This document shows positions 58,819-64,000 of a stretch of DNA of 64,000 nucleotides, piece by piece (the stretch's first letter is position 1; each line of letters opens with the position of its first letter). Position numbers and translations under genes: made by a program. A model generated the notes under the pieces. The model was not told where the DNA came from. It saw only the letters and a program-made list of their open reading frames with translations, and did no database searches. Source of the stretch: Otatea glauca (taxonomy: Eukaryota > Streptophyta > Magnoliopsida > Poales > Poaceae); the NCBI GenBank assembly GCA_036346275.1, contig CM070724.1, positions 51,399,038 through 51,463,037 on the forward strand, in the 5' to 3' direction.

Positions 58819-61800
58819 ATGGATGAGGAAGAGGTTCATATCGCCGTCGGGAAGAACTTTAGGAAGGAGAAAGCAAACATACTATGGGCTGCTGCAAATT
58901 TCCCAAGGGTCACCATAGTTCTTGTCCATGTCCACTGGCCCTCCAAGTGGATGCCCTTCAGTAAGATCTTCATACTTTTTCATCCAAAGCTTTTCCATCC
59001 TTTGTACAGCTCTTAGGGTCACCTACTCATCTATGTACCTGCAATTCAGTCTACTGATTTCCAACTGCTTTTAATAGGAAGTAATATGCCATCCAAACCT
59101 GTAAAGTGATTAGAAAATTCAAAATAGTTTAAAACAAGTATGGCCATATTAGCTTCCAGCTGCTCCTAATTTTCCTACCAGGTAAGTAAAAGGAATGCAC
59201 AGCTAATGACTTCCCAGGTGCAACAAACTGCTTTTTCGTGCTCTTTGAAATGCACACCGAGCAGTTGCAATGGGTGGTAAAATATTGTACAAGATTACAA
59301 GCATAAACACTAGCAATAGAATAGCTATGCTTTATGAACATAAATATTAACAGGATAAAGTCTACTTTTGTTATGAGCTGCATAAATAATTGTTCGATCC
59401 TATCCAACAACTGCAGTGGGTGGCAAGGTGTTATACAAGTTTGCAGATGAAAAGGAGAAGGAGATGCATAGAGGCAGAGAAACGGAAGCAATGGTCAGGA
59501 TGTTATCACAATACAAAAGCCTATGTGGTACAAGAAAGGTAATGCTATTCTATCCTTAGATTTTACTTCAGATTAAGATAAAATCTTGTTACAGCAGTGA
59601 TTATTACTTATTAGAGTTTATTTGAAAAGCATTCTACTCGTCTGATATTTAGAAACTAGATACTTTGCCATGGGGCCTTCAGAATTTCTTCTTGCCTAAT
59701 TGATATCATAATACTAGTATATAAGCATGTTGGTGGACCTTCATCCTAAAACAGGGGGAATGAATTGCACCAGTATTCACTGGAACTTTGTCTGAGATCT
59801 ACTATTTGAACCCCATATGAATCGTGAATGAACATAGACTACCAATATATAAGTTGCATAATTGATTTAACTGATGTTAATTGTTAAGCAAACAACATGT
59901 GGAGAGAGGGATCAATACTACAATAAGCTCCTGAAAAATAAGGGGAAAATGATTGTTAATTGGCAGAAAACATGTTTTGTGCAGGTTAGGGCACATTACC
60001 TTCCACATGATGACATTCTTGCTGGTGTTTTGAACCTGATAAAGAAGCTCAGAATTAAGATAATTATCATTGGTTCAAGGTCAGATCTCAAATCTACACA
60101 AACAAAACTAGTAGTATCGTAGCACGCAAAACTAAAGAAAGATTGCAGGAACATGACAAAGCAAGCGGTGCGCAAGTGCTGTCAGGTTTGGGTGGTGCTC
60201 AATGGCAAACACATTTCCACTAGGTATAGTTGAGACATTCTCTGCACTCTGAAGTCAATTACTGTAGATGATATACTTTTGGTAACATCTGGACAAAATC
60301 TAGAAATGACTTGATGACTGAGATCACTCTAAAATGCAGCAATGATCATCTGGAGCATACTGGAAGCATTGGATATGGAGGGAACCCTGAATTTTTGGCG
60401 TCCATACATGAGTTGGGTGACGAATCTGATGGCTACACAACACCACCTAGTCATTTTGTAAGTGACTTCCTAGTGAAGCATTACACACATGCAGACAATA
60501 ACAGTTTTCAGTCCACATGTCTAGGACCAAGGTTCAGAGTTTTAGTCCCAAGTCTTGACTCATGGTGTACTCTCAAATATGCTCCATTTCAGGTAGATGA
60601 AATCATGGATGAGGATGAGGTGATTCAAATTGATGGTACTGATCAATTAGCAACGGTATAATTTCCCGTAGTTCTGATTTCAAGACAACTATTTGAACAT
60701 GTGCAATAAAATTGTTTGCCTATTCTTTTAAGTTCGCCCATACGCAGAGAAACAAATGACATTTGAGTTCACTCCGTGATTAACAGCTTAATCATGTTTG
60801 ACCTTACTTAATATTTACCAGTGTTGCCTCAAAAGTATGTTCATGAACTATATATGGTAAAAAATACATGGTGTTACTTGAGTTATGACTTCTGAAAGGT
60901 GCAGTTTATGTTAATAAAATGAAGTGATTGCTTCATTCTAGTATGATGTGCAGGAAGCTGAAACATTGGATGAACGAGGCATCGAGGAATCAAATGCTTA
61001 TGAGGAGGTGGTGGAAAACTTTTCTGAAGAGGGAGCTGATCAATCTGATGAGATACAGTGTGTCAGAAATGTTACTGAGAAAGCTGAAAAACTGATGGTA
61101 AAAGTTACATGATACAACCTTTATTGTAGCCAATTCTGTTTGAAATTAGAACCCATAGGCCTTAGCTAACCATGGACACAAAAACATAGCTAGAGGAAGG
61201 TTCCAACTTATGACGATGATAATTTGTTCAAAAGAAAAATAATACCAATGAAGCTAAGTTGGAAACATGCGGGTCAGGAACAGAAAAATATGTGGTAGAA
61301 ATCATATGGGAGATAAAAATGTATGTCACATAACATCAGTGCAGCATTGAATCTTCTGATTGCTTCATGTAAGTTCGTATTCAATACTCTACATTTGTTT
61401 CGGGACAGGAGGACATAGACAAACTCCAAAGGAAACTGAAAGAGCTGCAAGATGAGGGCCATAATCATGAAGAAAGCATCTTGTCACCTAGACAAAAGGT
61501 TGCTTCACTGAAGGAGAAGACCTTATCAAAACCAAGATACGCAGAGCTGCAAATTCCAGAGCACATTGCGCAGCTCTCCATGTCGCAGATTAGGAAAGCG
61601 ACCAACAACCTCTACTCAAGAAATCTCATAGGAGGAGGAGGTTATGGCCCAGTGTATAAAGGAAAAGTAGATGGCATGCCAGTGGCTATCAAGCTGTTGA
61701 GACCTCATGGTAGACAAGGTTTCCCAGAGTATCAGCAGGAGGTAAATATAAAAAACTCTACCAGATCTTACACACTTACTTAGATTGCAGCATCTAGCTA

Positions 61801-62728
61801 TAAGAAACATACTATTTCTGCACATTTCAACGCCATGTCCTCCCTACTCATATCATATATGAGAACAGCTTGCAAAAAGAGAACTAGGTGGAAGAAGTAA
61901 CAAACTTAATTACATACCTGGAGAAGCATCGGATCTTTGACTATACTCAAGAAGTGCATGACATATCATAGGCAACCGGAGGAAATGATATCGATGGTGT
62001 TTGGAATTCCTCTGCAGGTTGTGGTGCTGAGCAGAATCGAGCACCCGCACATCGTGAGGTTGATCGGAGTGTGCCCGGAATCATGCGGCCTTGTGTACGA
62101 GCACCTCCCGAACGGCACGCTCCTGGACAGGCTCTCCAAGGGGCTCCCATGGAAGGACCGCATCAGGATCCTCGCCGAGCAGCGCTCCGCCCTTTCGTAC
62201 CTCCACTCCAGCCGCCCTCACGCCATCATCCACGCCGACCTGAAGCTGACCAACATTCTCCTTGACGCCGGCAACGTGAGCCGGCTGGGGGACTTCGGGA
62301 CAGCGCGCTTGGTGCACATGAAGCCGCTGGAGGAGGAGACCATCTGCCGGCGGACGAATCCGATGGGCACGATGGGGTACATGGACCCCGTCTTCTTCAT
62401 GACCGGCGAGCTCACCACGGAGTCGGACGTGTACGCGTTCGGCGTGGTGATCCTGCAGGTGCTCACAGGGCTGCTCGACCTCAACATCGCCGAGCAGGTG
62501 CGGGAGGCGGTCAAGATGGACGCCGTGCACTGCGTGTTGGACGCGTCAGCCGGGAGCTGGCCGGAGGTACAGGCCGAGCGCCTGCTCCGGCTGGCGCTGA
62601 GGTGCTGCAGCCTGGAGCGGAAGCGGCGGCCAGCCATCACGTCCGATGCCGACTGGAGATCGCTGGACATCCTGCTGGCGATGGCAACGGCGGCAGGTAA
62701 ATCCCGGATATGGAATCGTGGAAGCTGA
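58819..62728 (+). CDS. Gene 3: USP-like / protein kinase, U-box lost
   Basis: Eight exons: 58819-58960, 59417-59538, 59985-60079, 60149-60223, 60304-60655, 60954-61097, 61409-61741, 62018-62728. The total is about 657 residues, in phase. The USP-like part starts at VHIAVGKNFRKEKANILWAA. An acidic linker follows (exons 5-6), then a short coiled coil and the kinase: IGGGGYGPVYKG, VAIKLL, HADLKLTN, GDFG. All catalytic residues are kept; HAD makes it non-RD. The protein stops after the kinase (KSRIWNRGS), where genes 1 and 2 continue into a U-box. GTAAAT at 62696 could be an old donor site. Exon 8 is markedly GC-rich compared with the other exons. Exon 5 has an alternative in-frame donor at 60593. 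Confidence 0.85.
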
Positions 62729-63134
62729 AGGACCACCATGCACCGGCATCTCTCTTGCTGCAAAATGCAACTATTAAAATAGTTGCATTTCTCTTGCGAG
62801 TAGAGTAGTAGCAAAGAATGAATGTACATTACAATAGAATGTACAAGAACACGAGTTACAGAGCAGATAGAGTACATCTCATATCTCTCATTATAGTTAG
62901 AACATGCAAAATGGAGTGTCAATTAATAGATAAACGTACGTGCACGGCGATTTTTGGTAGTGTGCAGTGCACCAACAATATCTCAGGATCCAATTACAAC
63001 ATGCAGTAGTATGTAGTACTATACTATTCTTCCTATATATGTTCCTACTATAGCATCAGAATCTAACCCCAAGTTGTAATAAATCAATTGGATCAATGGC
63101 TGTGCTCGGCAACACAGCGGATAGCTAGGGTCGG
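62729..63134. other. Region between gene 3 stop and U-box relic
   Basis: This is AT-rich sequence with no gene. It represents the probable 3' UTR of the present gene 3 and the former last intron. Confidence 0.4.
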
Positions 63135-63291
63135 CAATGGCATTACCTATGAAGCTGAGGTTATAAGGAGAATGGTTTGACTTTTACAGTGGCCACCATA
63201 TATACATCGCCCACACATGACAAACCTTTTGATGAATGGTGCCCCCGTTCTGCGATCCTGGAATACCTGCAAAACAAAGGCAAAGTAATAT
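63135..63291 (+). pseudogene. Relic U-box exon of gene 3
   Basis: GGCATTACCTATGAAGCTGA is close to the gene 2 text for DGFTYEAEAIREWF. The same order follows: GAATGGTTTGAC, AGTGGCCACCAT, CACATGACAAACC, GTTCTGCGATCCTGGAATACC and a final TAA. Small indels and stops break the frame, and the first part (ICP...DP) is missing. The following 350 bp match the gene 2 3' UTR. Confidence 0.75.
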
Positions 63292-64000
63292 TATGCCCTG
63301 CTACTGAGGATATATACATTCCTGTGCTACACCAGCGGTTTACAAGTAGCCACTAACCGCAAGATGGCAACACTTCTTTGTCGTCTATAAGAAAAGGCAA
63401 TGTTTAAAGGTATACACACAAGTCTTTGCATTTTGAGCAAAATATATGCCAAATGCAAAAAATTTGGAGCTGTCTACTTCGTCATTGCCATGGTGAATAT
63501 TGTACAGGGATTTATAAACTCAAAATTGTTCTGCTGATGACACAGTTGTACCAGCTAGTACATGTAGCGAGTTCTCAGTTCACTAGCGGCCATGCATGTA
63601 CACTGTTTCAGTGGGCATTCAGTATTGCTGTGCTTGTTAAAAAAAAGTATCGGTGTGCCAGTGATCTCTAGATTGATTATCAGTAAATGGAAATACTGAA
63701 AAGAATTATTGAGCCGTACTAAATATTGTTGGGTGAACTCTTAACATATTTGGGTCTTTCTCTGTCATACCTAGATATACAGAGCTACTATTATTTTATT
63801 TAATAAAATGCATGTCTATATTTGATTTGTACAAATGTAAAGTAAAGATTCGTACGAAATGCTCCGAAGAAAGAAATATTGAATGGCAAAACATATGGCC
63901 ATTGAGTAAATGTCACCGAGCTGGTTGAAACGGATATATCATTTGCTATATTCCGAAATTGGACACAGAAAGAACAGCAGCCGTTTTTAAGCCAGTGCTA
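63292..64000. other. Ancient 3' UTR and intergenic sequence
   Basis: 63292-63640 is similar to 52690-53065 after gene 2. From 63700 to the edge the sequence is AT-rich with no gene recognised. Confidence 0.45.

Overview
The window is nuclear DNA of a flowering plant, almost certainly a grass. It has spliced plant genes with GT-AG introns, nested Ty3/gypsy, Ty1/copia, CACTA, hAT and Tourist-type transposons, and a receptor-kinase-like U-box gene family. Nothing points to a bacterial or organellar source. The species cannot be fixed from the sequence alone.

Layout. Positions 1-21153 are very GC-rich and hold two head-to-tail copies of one large Ty3/gypsy retrotransposon on the minus strand. 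They share an LTR (LTR 7058-7951; outer 5' LTR 20273-21153; period about 13.2 kb). The domain order PR-RT-RNaseH-second (archaeal-type) RNaseH-INT, the PBS, the 3' tandem repeats and a plus-strand antisense gene with a Transposase_28-like domain all mark the Tat/Retand/Grande lineage. Both copies are broken by many small indels. Positions 21154-22999 are the remaining part of a SIRE/Maximus-like Ty1/copia LTR, and 23000-25182 is the 3' part of a CACTA transposon carrying a dead Ulp1-type peptidase.

From 27 kb onward the window is a gene cluster: three plus-strand genes of the USP-like / coiled-coil / protein kinase / U-box family (27236-32891, 46562-52665, 58819-62728). Gene 1 has all modules. 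Gene 2 has all modules, but its kinase has lost the DFG aspartate and a glycine-loop glycine, so it is a predicted pseudokinase with an intact U-box. Gene 3 has a canonical kinase core but ends before a U-box; a decayed U-box exon and 3' UTR matching gene 2 lie about 400 bp downstream. This looks like tandem duplication followed by different domain losses.

Transposons fill the gaps. Between genes 1 and 2 lie a LINE endonuclease fragment, a truncated minus-strand gypsy element, and a complete non-autonomous CACTA (40418-43387, TSD ACA) that split an RNase H-like gene fragment and carries a host-derived exon. A Tourist-like MITE follows. A 1.6-kb hAT element with a perfect 8-bp TSD sits in intron 2 of gene 2, and an inverted-repeat MITE sits in intron 2 of gene 1. 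A 5'-truncated Ty1/copia (54421-about 58590) stops about 230 bp upstream of the gene 3 start codon.

Limits: gene models were built by eye from reading frames, splice consensus and the homology among the three paralogues. No alignment or database search was run.
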